Positions 56,133-64,000 of a stretch of 64,000 nucleotides of DNA are shown one piece after another. The notes below the pieces were generated by a model. It worked only from the letters and a program-made list of their open reading frames with translations. It did not search any database and was not told where the DNA came from. The stretch spans positions 186,001-250,000 of the forward strand of contig NZ_QKWN01000009.1 of assembly GCF_007279655.1 (NCBI RefSeq), written 5' to 3'. The position numbers were made by a program, and so were the translations under genes. Source of the stretch: Robertkochia solimangrovi. GTDB taxonomy: Bacteria; Bacteroidota; Bacteroidia; Flavobacteriales; Flavobacteriaceae. Within the stretch, counting starts at the first letter, position 1. The number at the start of each line of letters is the position of its first letter.

Positions 56133-58049
56133 ATGAGTAAAATTATTGGAATCGATTTAGGTACTACAAACTCCTGCGTTTCCGTGATGGAAGGTAACGA
56201 GCCTGTGGTTATACCTAATGCAGAAGGAAAGCGAACTACTCCCTCAGTTATCGCTTTTGTTGACGGAGGTGAGATCAAGGTTGGTGATCCGGCAAAACGT
56301 CAGGCAGTGACCAACCCGCATAAAACCATATATTCTATCAAAAGATTTATGGGGAACAAATATTCTGAATCTCAAAGAGAGGCACAGCGTGTTCCTTATA
56401 CAGTGGTAAAGGGAGATAACGATACACCAAGAGTAGATATCGATGGTCGTATGTATACTCCTCAGGAGCTTTCAGCAATGATCCTTCAGAAGATGAAGAA
56501 AACCGCTGAAGAATATCTTGGACAAGATGTTTCTGAAGCTGTTATTACCGTACCGGCCTATTTTAATGACGCTCAGCGTCAGGCGACCAAAGAAGCCGGG
56601 GAGATCGCAGGACTAAAAGTTCAGCGTATTATCAATGAGCCAACTGCTGCAGCACTGGCTTATGGATTAGATAAAAAAGGTCAGGATCAGAAGATCGTGG
56701 TATTCGACTTCGGTGGAGGTACGCATGACGTTTCTATCCTGGAATTAGGTGACGGTGTATTCGAAGTATTGTCAACAGATGGAGATACGCACCTTGGTGG
56801 TGATGATGTGGATGAGCAGATCATCAACTGGCTTGCTGATGAATTCAAATCTGAAGAGGATATCGACCTCAGAAAAGATCCAATGGCACTTCAACGTCTT
56901 AAAGAGGCTGCTGAAAAAGCTAAGATCGAATTGTCTTCATCAAGTCAGACTGAGATCAATTTGCCTTATATTACCGCAACCGCAACCGGGCCTAAGCACC
57001 TTGTAAGAACGCTATCAAGATCAAAGTTCGAACAACTTATCGAAGATATCGTGAAGCGTACTATCAGACCTTGTGAAAGCGCACTTAAAAATGCAGGTCT
57101 TTCTAAAAGTGATATCGATGAGATCATCCTTGTTGGAGGGTCAACCCGTATTCCAGCCGTTCAGGAAGCTGTTGAAAGTTTCTTTGGAAAGAAACCTTCT
57201 AAAGGAGTGAATCCGGATGAAGTAGTTGCTATCGGTGCAGCGATTCAGGGAGGAGTACTTACAGGAGATGTTAAAGACGTATTATTATTGGATGTAACGC
57301 CATTATCTTTGGGTATTGAGACTATGGGAGGTGTAATGACCAAGCTTATCGAAGCGAATACAACCATTCCAACCAAGAAGTCTCAGGTGTTCTCTACGGC
57401 TGCAGATAACCAGCCATCTGTTGAGATCCATGTACTTCAGGGTGAGCGTCCAATGGCAGCGGATAACAAGACGATCGGACGTTTCCATCTTAATGATATT
57501 CCACCAGCTCCAAGAGGTGTTCCTCAGATCGAGGTAACCTTCGATATCGATGCAAATGGTATCATCAATGTATCTGCAAAAGATAAAGGAACGAATAAGG
57601 AACAGAATATCAGAATTGAAGCTTCTTCAGGACTTACAGAAGAAGAAATTCAAAGAATGAAGCAGGAAGCTGAAGCAAATGCAGAAGCGGATAAGAAAGC
57701 TAAGGAAAAAGTTGAAAAACTGAACGAAGCTGATGGTATGATCTTCCAGACTGAGAAGCAATTGAAAGAATTTGGAGATAAATTGTCTGCAGATAAGAAA
57801 AAATCTATCGAAGACGCTCTTGAATCTCTTAAGAAGGCTTATGAGTCTAAGGATGTAGATACAATCCAGCCTGCTCTCGACAACATCAATGAAGCATGGA
57901 AATCTGCTTCGGAAGAAATGTACAAAGCTCAGGCCGAAGCTCAGCAGAATGGTGCAGCCGGAGGAGCTGATCAGGCACAGGATAACGCCGGTGCTACCGG
58001 AAAAGAAGGTGAAGATGTACAGGATGTTGATTTCGAAGAAGTGAAATAA
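56133..58049 (+). CDS. dnaK: chaperone DnaK (Hsp70)
   Basis: This 638-residue ATP-driven chaperone has [17 protein letters not shown] at the start, the ATPase phosphate loops [15 protein letters not shown] and [13 protein letters not shown], the [14 protein letters not shown] linker-substrate domain junction, and a typical acidic C-terminus ending [10 protein letters not shown]. Length is normal. The usual FGGGTFDVS reads FGGGTHDVS here, a minor variation. It stands alone: grpE and dnaJ are not adjacent. A strong bidirectional terminator follows. Confidence 0.97.
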   Translation: MSKIIGIDLGTTNSCVSVMEGNEPVVIPNAEGKRTTPSVIAFVDGGEIKVGDPAKRQAVTNPHKTIYSIKRFMGNKYSESQREAQRVPYTVVKGDNDTPRVDIDGRMYTPQELSAMILQKMKKTAEEYLGQDVSEAVITVPAYFNDAQRQATKEAGEIAGLKVQRIINEPTAAALAYGLDKKGQDQKIVVFDFGGGTHDVSILELGDGVFEVLSTDGDTHLGGDDVDEQIINWLADEFKSEEDIDLRKDPMALQRLKEAAEKAKIELSSSSQTEINLPYITATATGPKHLVRTLSRSKFEQLIEDIVKRTIRPCESALKNAGLSKSDIDEIILVGGSTRIPAVQEAVESFFGKKPSKGVNPDEVVAIGAAIQGGVLTGDVKDVLLLDVTPLSLGIETMGGVMTKLIEANTTIPTKKSQVFSTAADNQPSVEIHVLQGERPMAADNKTIGRFHLNDIPPAPRGVPQIEVTFDIDANGIINVSAKDKGTNKEQNIRIEASSGLTEEEIQRMKQEAEANAEADKKAKEKVEKLNEADGMIFQTEKQLKEFGDKLSADKKKSIEDALESLKKAYESKDVDTIQPALDNINEAWKSASEEMYKAQAEAQQNGAAGGADQAQDNAGATGKEGEDVQDVDFEEVK

Positions 58050-58071
58050 ACAATTCTTAATTGATAACTTT

Positions 58072-58102
58072 AAAAAAGCCTCCCGATCGGGAGGCTTTTT
58101 TT
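58072..58102. terminator. bidirectional terminator shared by dnaK and recQ
   Basis: AAAAAAGCCTCCCG (58072-58085) pairs with CGGGAGGCTTTTTT (58088-58101) around two central bases. A and T runs on both sides serve the convergent dnaK (plus) and recQ (minus). The recQ stop codon lies inside its T-run. Confidence 0.9.
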
Positions 58103-60239
58103 ATGGGGTCGCTGTAGTTTCCAATAATGTTAGACATAAGCGTATGGTCCAGTAATCCATACTGCCATTGAAGTGGTCGTAATAAGGTTTTAATTTATCA
58201 GGCTCTTTTAATGTTTCCCGTGCTTCCCGTACCGAATCCAGATCTCGTTTGTCCACAAATCTGAAAAGATCTACATCTTTACCATCCGAATATAGCTTCG
58301 CTAGATGAGAAAAGATGGTAGTGCTGTTCAATTGACGTTCCTTAGCGATCTCTTCAACGGTCATTCCTTGCTTATAGAGGTCGAATGTCTTTTGATAGGT
58401 AGCGTCCTTTTTTTTAGGTTTGCCAGCCTTTTTTTCTTTCTGAAATGAAATCACTTCTTTGATAAAGGCATATCCGTAAGCATCGAGTTTTCTTTTCCCC
58501 ACACCGTTGATCTGCATAAATTCCTCATCGGTTTGCGGCCGTACCTGTTCGATTTCCCGTAAGGTTGCATCACTGAAAACAAGATATGCGGGGATATCTT
58601 CTTCCTGCGATATCTGAAGGCGTAAAGCTTTAAGTTTTTCAAAAAGTCCGCCAGATTTGGAAACTGAGGATTTAGCCGCTTTCGCAGGAACAGATTGTTT
58701 TGATTTTTCCTGTGGAAGACTAAGGGCAACTTTCTCCCCATTAAATAATACTTGATTAGATCGGTCTGTAAGCTTTATGTGGTTTTTTTCATGGAAAGCG
58801 ATCTCGAGATAACCAATATTGATTAGCTCTATAAGATAATGTTGCCAATCGCTCCAGGAAATATCCTTTCCGACGCCGTAGGTCTTGATATTGTCATAAC
58901 CACCTTCCATTACCGCTTGATTATGTGAACCCCTGAGAATGTCTATTATCGTTCCAATTGGTTCCTTCTGCGCTATTCTCGCTACACATGACAAGGCTTT
59001 TTGAGCTATAATGGTACCGTCGGTAAATTTTGGCGGGTTTGTGCAGATGTCACAATTACCACAGTTTTCCTCCATATATTCCCCAAAATATCCGAGAAGT
59101 ATCTTTCTTCGACAAGTGAGGGCATCAGTATATTGCTTTACACGGTCGATCTTTGCTAGCTGAACTTCGCTATTACCCGTATTTTCAGCAAATTTTCGTA
59201 GTTGAAGTACATCGCCATAACTGTGAAAAAGAAGGGTATCTGAAGGTAATCCATCCCTTCCGGCACGCCCGATCTCCTGATAGTAACTCTCAATGTTCTT
59301 TGGCAGGTTGTAGTGGATGACCCATCGTACATTTGATTTGTCGATACCCATCCCGAAGGCTATGGTTGCACAAATTATCTTAATCTTGTCATTGACGAAG
59401 TTGTCCTGAACTTTAGCGCGTTGAAGGGGGTCAAGACCTGCATGGTAACAGGCTGCTGAAAGTCCGGCATCGTTTAGTTTAGCCGCCAGATTTTCCGTGG
59501 ATTTTCTGCTGAGGCAATAAATGATCCCGCATTCATCAGGATGATCATCGATGAAAGTGAGTATCTGTTTGAATCGTTCATTAGCAGGTCTTACCTCAAG
59601 ACTTAGATTCTGACGATTAAATGAGGATATATAACGCTGGGCATTGGGTATGTTAAGCTGCTGTACGATATCTTCCCGTGTAGCTTTATCTGCCGTTGCG
59701 GTAAGTCCTATAACAGGGGTTCCCGGATACCGGTTCTTCAAATATCCGAGTTGGGTGTAGCTCGGTCGAAAATCATGTCCCCAGGAGGAAATACAGTGTG
59801 CTTCATCCACCGCGATAAGACTGAGTTCAGTCATGGACAGCAGCGGATCGATATTTCCTAAACTTTCAGGAGCTACATACAGGAGTTTGATTTTTTTATC
59901 ACGGATCTTTTTAAATAATTCATCCTGTTCCGAAGCTGATTGGGTACTATTGAGAAATGCTGCTGAAATACCATTGGCATGTAATCCGTCTACCTGATCC
60001 TTCATCAGGGCGATCAGTGGTGAAATTACCAATGTCAAACCAGGCAGCAGTATGGCAGGTAGCTGATAACATATCGATTTACCGCCACCCGTTGGCATAA
60101 TGACTAGATTATCATTTCCACTCAGTACAGAATTGATGATCGCTTCCTGGTGAGAACGAAAAGAATCAAATCCAAAATAATCTTTAAGTGCTTTATAAAC
60201 TTCATTTCCTGCTGCCATATTATAAAAAGTCGAATTCAT
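58101..60239 (-). CDS. recQ: ATP-dependent DNA helicase RecQ
   Basis: This 712-residue superfamily 2 helicase unwinds DNA 3'-5' in recombination and repair. The Walker A GGGKS in MPTGGGKSICYQLPA, DEAH box VDEAHCISSWGHDFRP, motif VI QEIGRAGRDGLP, zinc-finger cysteines in ENCGNCDICTNP, and a C-terminal HRDC domain (about 535-600) are present. After the HRDC comes a helix-turn-helix tail (about 620-680, MTVEEIAKERQLNSTTIF) found in long RecQ forms. The start at 60239 or 60218 (both ATG) is uncertain. Confidence 0.94.
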   Translation of the reverse strand: MNSTFYNMAAGNEVYKALKDYFGFDSFRSHQEAIINSVLSGNDNLVIMPTGGGKSICYQLPAILLPGLTLVISPLIALMKDQVDGLHANGISAAFLNSTQSASEQDELFKKIRDKKIKLLYVAPESLGNIDPLLSMTELSLIAVDEAHCISSWGHDFRPSYTQLGYLKNRYPGTPVIGLTATADKATREDIVQQLNIPNAQRYISSFNRQNLSLEVRPANERFKQILTFIDDHPDECGIIYCLSRKSTENLAAKLNDAGLSAACYHAGLDPLQRAKVQDNFVNDKIKIICATIAFGMGIDKSNVRWVIHYNLPKNIESYYQEIGRAGRDGLPSDTLLFHSYGDVLQLRKFAENTGNSEVQLAKIDRVKQYTDALTCRRKILLGYFGEYMEENCGNCDICTNPPKFTDGTIIAQKALSCVARIAQKEPIGTIIDILRGSHNQAVMEGGYDNIKTYGVGKDISWSDWQHYLIELINIGYLEIAFHEKNHIKLTDRSNQVLFNGEKVALSLPQEKSKQSVPAKAAKSSVSKSGGLFEKLKALRLQISQEEDIPAYLVFSDATLREIEQVRPQTDEEFMQINGVGKRKLDAYGYAFIKEVISFQKEKKAGKPKKKDATYQKTFDLYKQGMTVEEIAKERQLNSTTIFSHLAKLYSDGKDVDLFRFVDKRDLDSVREARETLKEPDKLKPYYDHFNGSMDYWTIRLCLTLLETTATP

Positions 60240-60368
60240 TTAAAGTAAAGAAAATAATCTATACTTCAGGAAGTGTCGACGTATTTAATCCTTAATTTAT
60301 ATTTTGCAAAGGAAAAGAAAGTATCGGCAAGTAGAAAGGAAGGAGTTTAATAGTTTTCAACGAAAGCA

Positions 60369-60917
60369 TCAACGAAACCATTCTTCTTTCAGAATGCCAT
60401 AACAGCAGGTATTTCTTTTATAGCCGTCGGGAAGATATACGTTTTTACGAAGGATTCCTTCCAGTTTCGCACCGAGTTTTTCCACAGCCTTTCGGGAACG
60501 AATGTTCCTGTCGTCGATCCTGAATTCTATTTTTTCCATCTTCATAGTCCGGAAAGCATAATTAATCATGAGGTACTTTACTGCGGTATTGAGACCTGTT
60601 CCCTGAAATTCACGACCGATCCATGTCCAGCCGATATGAATTACTTTGTTCTTTTCGTCGATATTTCCGAAACGGGTACATCCGGCATAGCGATTTACAC
60701 GTTTATCGAAAATGATAAATGGAATACAGGCGTCTGCCGCTGCCAGATCGAGTGCGTTCTGTACATAATCCTTGAGTTTGGGAAACGTTTCAATCGATGA
60801 AGGAGAATATCTGAGCAGGTCTTTTTCTGCGCTGATGGTGATAAGTTTTTTGAAATTTTCGATGGTTAAAGGCATCAATCTGACGATTTCATTTTCCAGC
60901 GTAGGTATTTCCATCAT
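60369..60917 (-). CDS. GNAT-family N-acetyltransferase (RimJ/RimL-like)
   Basis: This 182-residue protein has the acetyl-CoA-binding GNAT core: WTWIGREFQGTGLNTAVKYLM (a Q/RxxGxG/A-type loop) and IDDRNIRSRKAVEKLGAKLEG, followed by YLPDGYKRNTCCYGI. It belongs to the Acetyltransf_3 (RimJ/RimL) branch, which acetylates protein N-termini or small molecules; the substrate is unknown. Divergent from the thioesterase gene with 42 bases between them. Confidence 0.9.
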   Translation of the reverse strand: MMEIPTLENEIVRLMPLTIENFKKLITISAEKDLLRYSPSSIETFPKLKDYVQNALDLAAADACIPFIIFDKRVNRYAGCTRFGNIDEKNKVIHIGWTWIGREFQGTGLNTAVKYLMINYAFRTMKMEKIEFRIDDRNIRSRKAVEKLGAKLEGILRKNVYLPDGYKRNTCCYGILKEEWFR

Positions 60918-60959
60918 ACAGTTTTTGTATTTTTACCCTCAAATGTAAACAATTCGAAG

Positions 60960-61376
60960 TTGGAAAAGACAAAAATTCTCGAACGCTGTAATGCTATTTG
61001 TAAGAATACCTTAATGGAAACACTTCAGATTGACTATGTTGATGTTGGGGATGATTATCTGACTGGGCGAATGCCCGTAAATGAAAGGGTTCACCAACCC
61101 GACGGCGTACTTCATGGAGGAGCGACCGTAGCGCTTGCCGAGAGTGTTGGAAGTGCTGCATCTATGATTTTTCTGAATGCACAGGAAGTTATGATCAGGG
61201 GAATAGAAATCAATGCAAATCATGTGCGTTCGATCCGTTCAGGCTATGTGTTTGCCAAAGCTACTTTTCTCCATAAAGGACGAACCACGCAGCTTTGGGA
61301 TATCAGGATTACTAATGAACAGGAGGAATTGATTTCTGTATGTAAATTAACGACTATCAGCCTGCCACGAAAATAG
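60960..61376 (+). CDS. menI: hotdog-fold thioesterase, candidate 1,4-dihydroxy-2-naphthoyl-CoA hydrolase
   Basis: This 138-residue PaaI/EntH-type thioesterase has the conserved DGVLHGGATVALAESVGS segment. It sits 3 bases before menF, followed by menD, so the menaquinone enzyme DHNA-CoA thioesterase (MenI) is the likely function, inferred from context. The start is a TTG (MEKTKILERCNAICKNTL). Other hotdog thioesterases have the same motif, so the substrate is not certain. Confidence 0.82.
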   Translation: MEKTKILERCNAICKNTLMETLQIDYVDVGDDYLTGRMPVNERVHQPDGVLHGGATVALAESVGSAASMIFLNAQEVMIRGIEINANHVRSIRSGYVFAKATFLHKGRTTQLWDIRITNEQEELISVCKLTTISLPRK

Positions 61377-61379
61377 AAC

Positions 61380-62465
61380 ATGATCGATTGCCCTTTATTT
61401 TTTGATAAGATCCAAAACCAGTTACTTTTAGAAAGACCATTTGTGGTTTATCGCAAACCTGGTGAAAATACTGTAAATGGTATTTTACAGCATAGTGAAG
61501 AGTTGATTCGCCCAGAACCTGATAACAGTGATGGTTTCATTTTCGCGCCTTTCGACGCTTCCCGTAAAGCAGTACTGTTACCTTTTGATGAGGTTTGTCA
61601 ATGTATCTATGAAGTTGGTAGCGATATAGAGCATTCAAAAGAGAACCAGCATAAAGTCTACGAGGATAATACTATACAGCAATCCTATGAAAAACTAATC
61701 GCAGATACGGTAAACAGTATCGAAAATTCCGATTTGGAAAAGGTGGTTATTTCCCGGAAGTTCACTGTCAGCAGGGATCAGCGTGACCCGGTCATAATCT
61801 ATAAAAGGTTGCTGAATACCTATCCGGATGCATTTGTCTATTGGTGGTTTCATCCGGTAATCGGAATGTGGATGGGAGCAACCCCCGAGACGCTGCTGAT
61901 TTCAGAGAATCATCGATTCCATACCATGGCATTAGCCGGTACCCGATTGAACAGGGATATCGATCCCGGCGAAGTGGAATGGGGACGTAAAGAGATCCGT
62001 GAACAAGCATTGGTGACCGAATCGATAGAAGCCTGCCTCCGACCCGTTGCAAAAGAACTGAATAGCACAGGACCAGATACTGTGGCTGCAGGAAGATTAT
62101 ATCATTTGTGCACAAAATTTGAAGGTGTACTCAAAAGTGCAGGGAAATCTGTTCTACCTGAGCTCATTCAAGCATTGCATCCTACACCTGCTGTATGCGG
62201 ACTTCCAAAGGAGGATGCATTGAAGTTCATTCTTGAAAATGAAGGCTATGATCGGGAATATTATGCCGGGTATCTGGGAATTTGCAAGATGGAAACCGAA
62301 GGAAGTGAGCTACTCGAACTTTTTGTGAACCTCAGATGTATGAAATGGACCGTTGATCATATTGAAATATTTGTTGGAGGTGGGATTACCGATGATTCGG
62401 ATCCGCATTCAGAATGGATGGAAACCGAAAATAAAAGTATGACCATGCTGCGTGTATTAAATTAA
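61380..62465 (+). CDS. menF: isochorismate synthase
   Basis: MenF converts chorismate to isochorismate, the entry into menaquinone. The 361-residue protein has the chorismate-binding core: KVVISRKF, WWFHPVIGMWMGATPETLL, LAGTRL, HPTPAVCGLPKEDAL, and C-terminal FVNLRCMKW plus GGGIT. It begins 3 bases after the thioesterase stop and menD begins 68 bases after it. In a naphthoquinone-respiring flavobacterium, MenF is more likely than EntC-like siderophore use. Confidence 0.92.
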   Translation: MIDCPLFFDKIQNQLLLERPFVVYRKPGENTVNGILQHSEELIRPEPDNSDGFIFAPFDASRKAVLLPFDEVCQCIYEVGSDIEHSKENQHKVYEDNTIQQSYEKLIADTVNSIENSDLEKVVISRKFTVSRDQRDPVIIYKRLLNTYPDAFVYWWFHPVIGMWMGATPETLLISENHRFHTMALAGTRLNRDIDPGEVEWGRKEIREQALVTESIEACLRPVAKELNSTGPDTVAAGRLYHLCTKFEGVLKSAGKSVLPELIQALHPTPAVCGLPKEDALKFILENEGYDREYYAGYLGICKMETEGSELLELFVNLRCMKWTVDHIEIFVGGGITDDSDPHSEWMETENKSMTMLRVLN

Positions 62466-62533
62466 TCCTTGAATTTTCGTTTACCTCTTTCAGATTGGTT
62501 AATTTTACCTCATTAAAGTGATCTTCACATTAC

Positions 62534-64000
62534 ATGAAATATTCTGACATTCCCTTAGCGCAAACCGTCGTGAGCTTGTGCAAGGCTAAAAACATAAAAC
62601 ATATCGTAATTTCTCCGGGTAGCCGGAATGCACCTTTAACCATCGGATTTACCGGAGATGATTATTTTAAAACGTATAGTGTTGTCGACGAAAGAAGCGC
62701 TGCATTTATCGGTGTTGGGTTAGCCCAGCAACTTCAGGAACCGGTTGCGGTGGTATGCACATCGGGCTCTGCTTTACTAAATTATTATCCTGCGGTGTCT
62801 GAAGCCTTTTACAGTGATATTCCCCTGGTAGTGATCTCGGCAGACCGACCTGGATATCGTATCGATATCGGTGACGGGCAAACCATTCGTCAGGATAATG
62901 TCTTTGACCGTCATATTTTATATAATGCCAATCTAAAGCAGGATATCAGGGATAATGAGATCAGAATACTGGCAGAAAAAAATAAAGCTCCATTATTGCA
63001 AGGGGCGGATGATCAAAAGTTGCAACAGGAAATCCAGGCTTTTAATGAAGCTGAAATGATGAAAGCGCTGACACTTGCAGCATCACAATCCGGACCTGTA
63101 CATATCAATGTTCCTTTTGAAGAACCCTTGTATGGTAACAGCACCACTCCTTGTATCGATGTAGATATTCCCGAAAGTTCGTCTGTACCTTCACAGGAAC
63201 TGGAAATCGATGAATACGTTTCGATCTGGAATGGTGCCAGAAGAAAGATGATACTTGTAGGTGTGTTATCGCCGGATGCTCTGGAAAATGAGGTTCTGGA
63301 ACTGTTGGCAGCAGATCCTTCAGTGATCGTTTTTTCAGAAACGACTTCAAACTTGCATCACGAGCAATACTTTCCGAATATCGATAAGATTATTGCCCCG
63401 CTGGAAAAGCTCAACGATCCGGATGAAATGTTTCAAAAATTACGGCCGGAGATTTTGATGACCTTTGGAGGTATGGTGATCTCTAAAAAGATCAAGGCCT
63501 TTTTGAGAAAGTATCAACCGGACCATCACTGGCATATCGATTCCAAAAAAGCCTATGATACGTTTTTTTGCCTGGAACGACATTTTAAATGTGAACCCAA
63601 TAACTTCTTAAAGCAGTTTTTTGGGAAGACTCAGGCTCAGGAAAGCGAGTATCAGCCTTATTGGCTGGAAATTCGCAAGCTGAGGTCGGCTTGTCACCGA
63701 ACTTATGTCGATCAGATTCCTTTTTCAGATTTTAAGGCTTATGAAAGAATTTTAAAGAATATTCCGGGAGTATATAACCTTCATCTTAGTAATAGTTCCA
63801 CCGTGCGTTATGCGCAGTTGTTCTTTCTGACCGATAATCTGAGAGTGTATTGTAACCGGGGAACCAGTGGAATTGACGGGAGTACCAGTACTGCCGTGGG
63901 GGCCGCAATCCATAGTGAATACCCAACGCTGTTGGTGACCGGAGACCTTAGTTTTTTCTACGATTCCAATGCGTTGTGGAATAGCTACCTGAGAAAAGAT
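62534..64000 (+). CDS. menD: 2-succinyl-5-enolpyruvyl-6-hydroxy-3-cyclohexene-1-carboxylate synthase (3'-truncated)
   Basis: MenD is the thiamine-diphosphate enzyme adding a succinyl-semialdehyde unit to isochorismate. The frame begins with ATG at 62534 (MKYSDIPLAQTVVSLC), shows SPGSRNAPLTIGF, the catalytic Glu block VDERSAAFIGVGLAQ, and near the window end the ThDP motif VTGDLSFFYDSNALWNS. It stays open to base 64000 (489 codons), where the window cuts it; the full protein should be about 550-580 residues. The third gene of the menaquinone operon. Confidence 0.95.
   Translation, partial: MKYSDIPLAQTVVSLCKAKNIKHIVISPGSRNAPLTIGFTGDDYFKTYSVVDERSAAFIGVGLAQQLQEPVAVVCTSGSALLNYYPAVSEAFYSDIPLVVISADRPGYRIDIGDGQTIRQDNVFDRHILYNANLKQDIRDNEIRILAEKNKAPLLQGADDQKLQQEIQAFNEAEMMKALTLAASQSGPVHINVPFEEPLYGNSTTPCIDVDIPESSSVPSQELEIDEYVSIWNGARRKMILVGVLSPDALENEVLELLAADPSVIVFSETTSNLHHEQYFPNIDKIIAPLEKLNDPDEMFQKLRPEILMTFGGMVISKKIKAFLRKYQPDHHWHIDSKKAYDTFFCLERHFKCEPNNFLKQFFGKTQAQESEYQPYWLEIRKLRSACHRTYVDQIPFSDFKAYERILKNIPGVYNLHLSNSSTVRYAQLFFLTDNLRVYCNRGTSGIDGSTSTAVGAAIHSEYPTLLVTGDLSFFYDSNALWNSYLRKD

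Noticed and set aside
1-64000. Prophage, integrative element, CRISPR, toxin-antitoxin or restriction genes
   Set aside because: No integrase, transposase, terminase, cas, toxin or methylase motif was seen on either strand. No tRNA cloverleaf was recognised by eye; a tRNA search would settle this.

Overview
The window looks like a chromosomal segment of a marine-type member of the Flavobacteriaceae (Bacteroidota). The evidence is gene content and style: moderate-to-low GC, few Shine-Dalgarno sites, a TAnnTTTG-type -7 promoter element (49021-49028), many secreted proteins and lipoproteins, a class II IlvC, a long RecQ and a menaquinone operon. Both ends cut genes: tilS lacks its 5' part and menD lacks its 3' part. 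I saw no rRNA, tRNA, CRISPR array, insertion sequence or prophage.

Layout. 1-4757: tilS, a secreted CocE-type hydrolase and a sodium:solute symporter with a strong terminator. 4802-7301 (minus): a three-gene accessory cluster made of an astacin metalloprotease whose C-terminus carries 14-15-residue T-x-K-E-x-x-K-D-P repeats, an MvdC/MvdD (graspetide)-type ATP-grasp ligase and a small YbaY/YscW-like protein. This is the best candidate for an undescribed system. 7632-11553: comM and an MFS transporter, separated by an AT-rich island (9189-10378) bounded by two identical 20-bp palindromic repeats and holding a secreted orphan protein and a broken lipoprotein gene. 11820-19676: a large AsmA-like protein, then a DUF2891 lipoprotein, an atypical Nramp homologue and pxpABC (5-oxoprolinase). 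20816-25936: a duplicated cassette (small protein ending in GQGxPPTIY, 7-TM protein, short histidine kinase, twice) followed by one NarL-type response regulator. The second kinase looks catalytically dead.

25958-41599 is the branched-chain amino acid region. Downstream of an aldehyde dehydrogenase lie two tandem transcription attenuators, each with an Ile/Val-rich leader peptide, a possible antiterminator and a terminator, in front of ilvD-ilvB-ilvN-ilvC-ilvA. gapN follows, then a convergent leuA-leuC-leuD-leuB operon. panB at 45 kb draws on the same ketoisovalerate pool.

41754-64000 is mostly housekeeping: a conserved unknown protein, an EamA transporter, an RluA synthase, panB, a GH18 chitinase, an NTF2-like protein, a frameshifted outer-membrane protein gene, L-serine deaminase, an MFP-RND-OMF efflux operon, dnaK, recQ, an acetyltransferase and the start of a menaquinone operon (hotdog thioesterase, menF, menD). 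All functions are read from sequence motifs and remembered family features; no database search was run.
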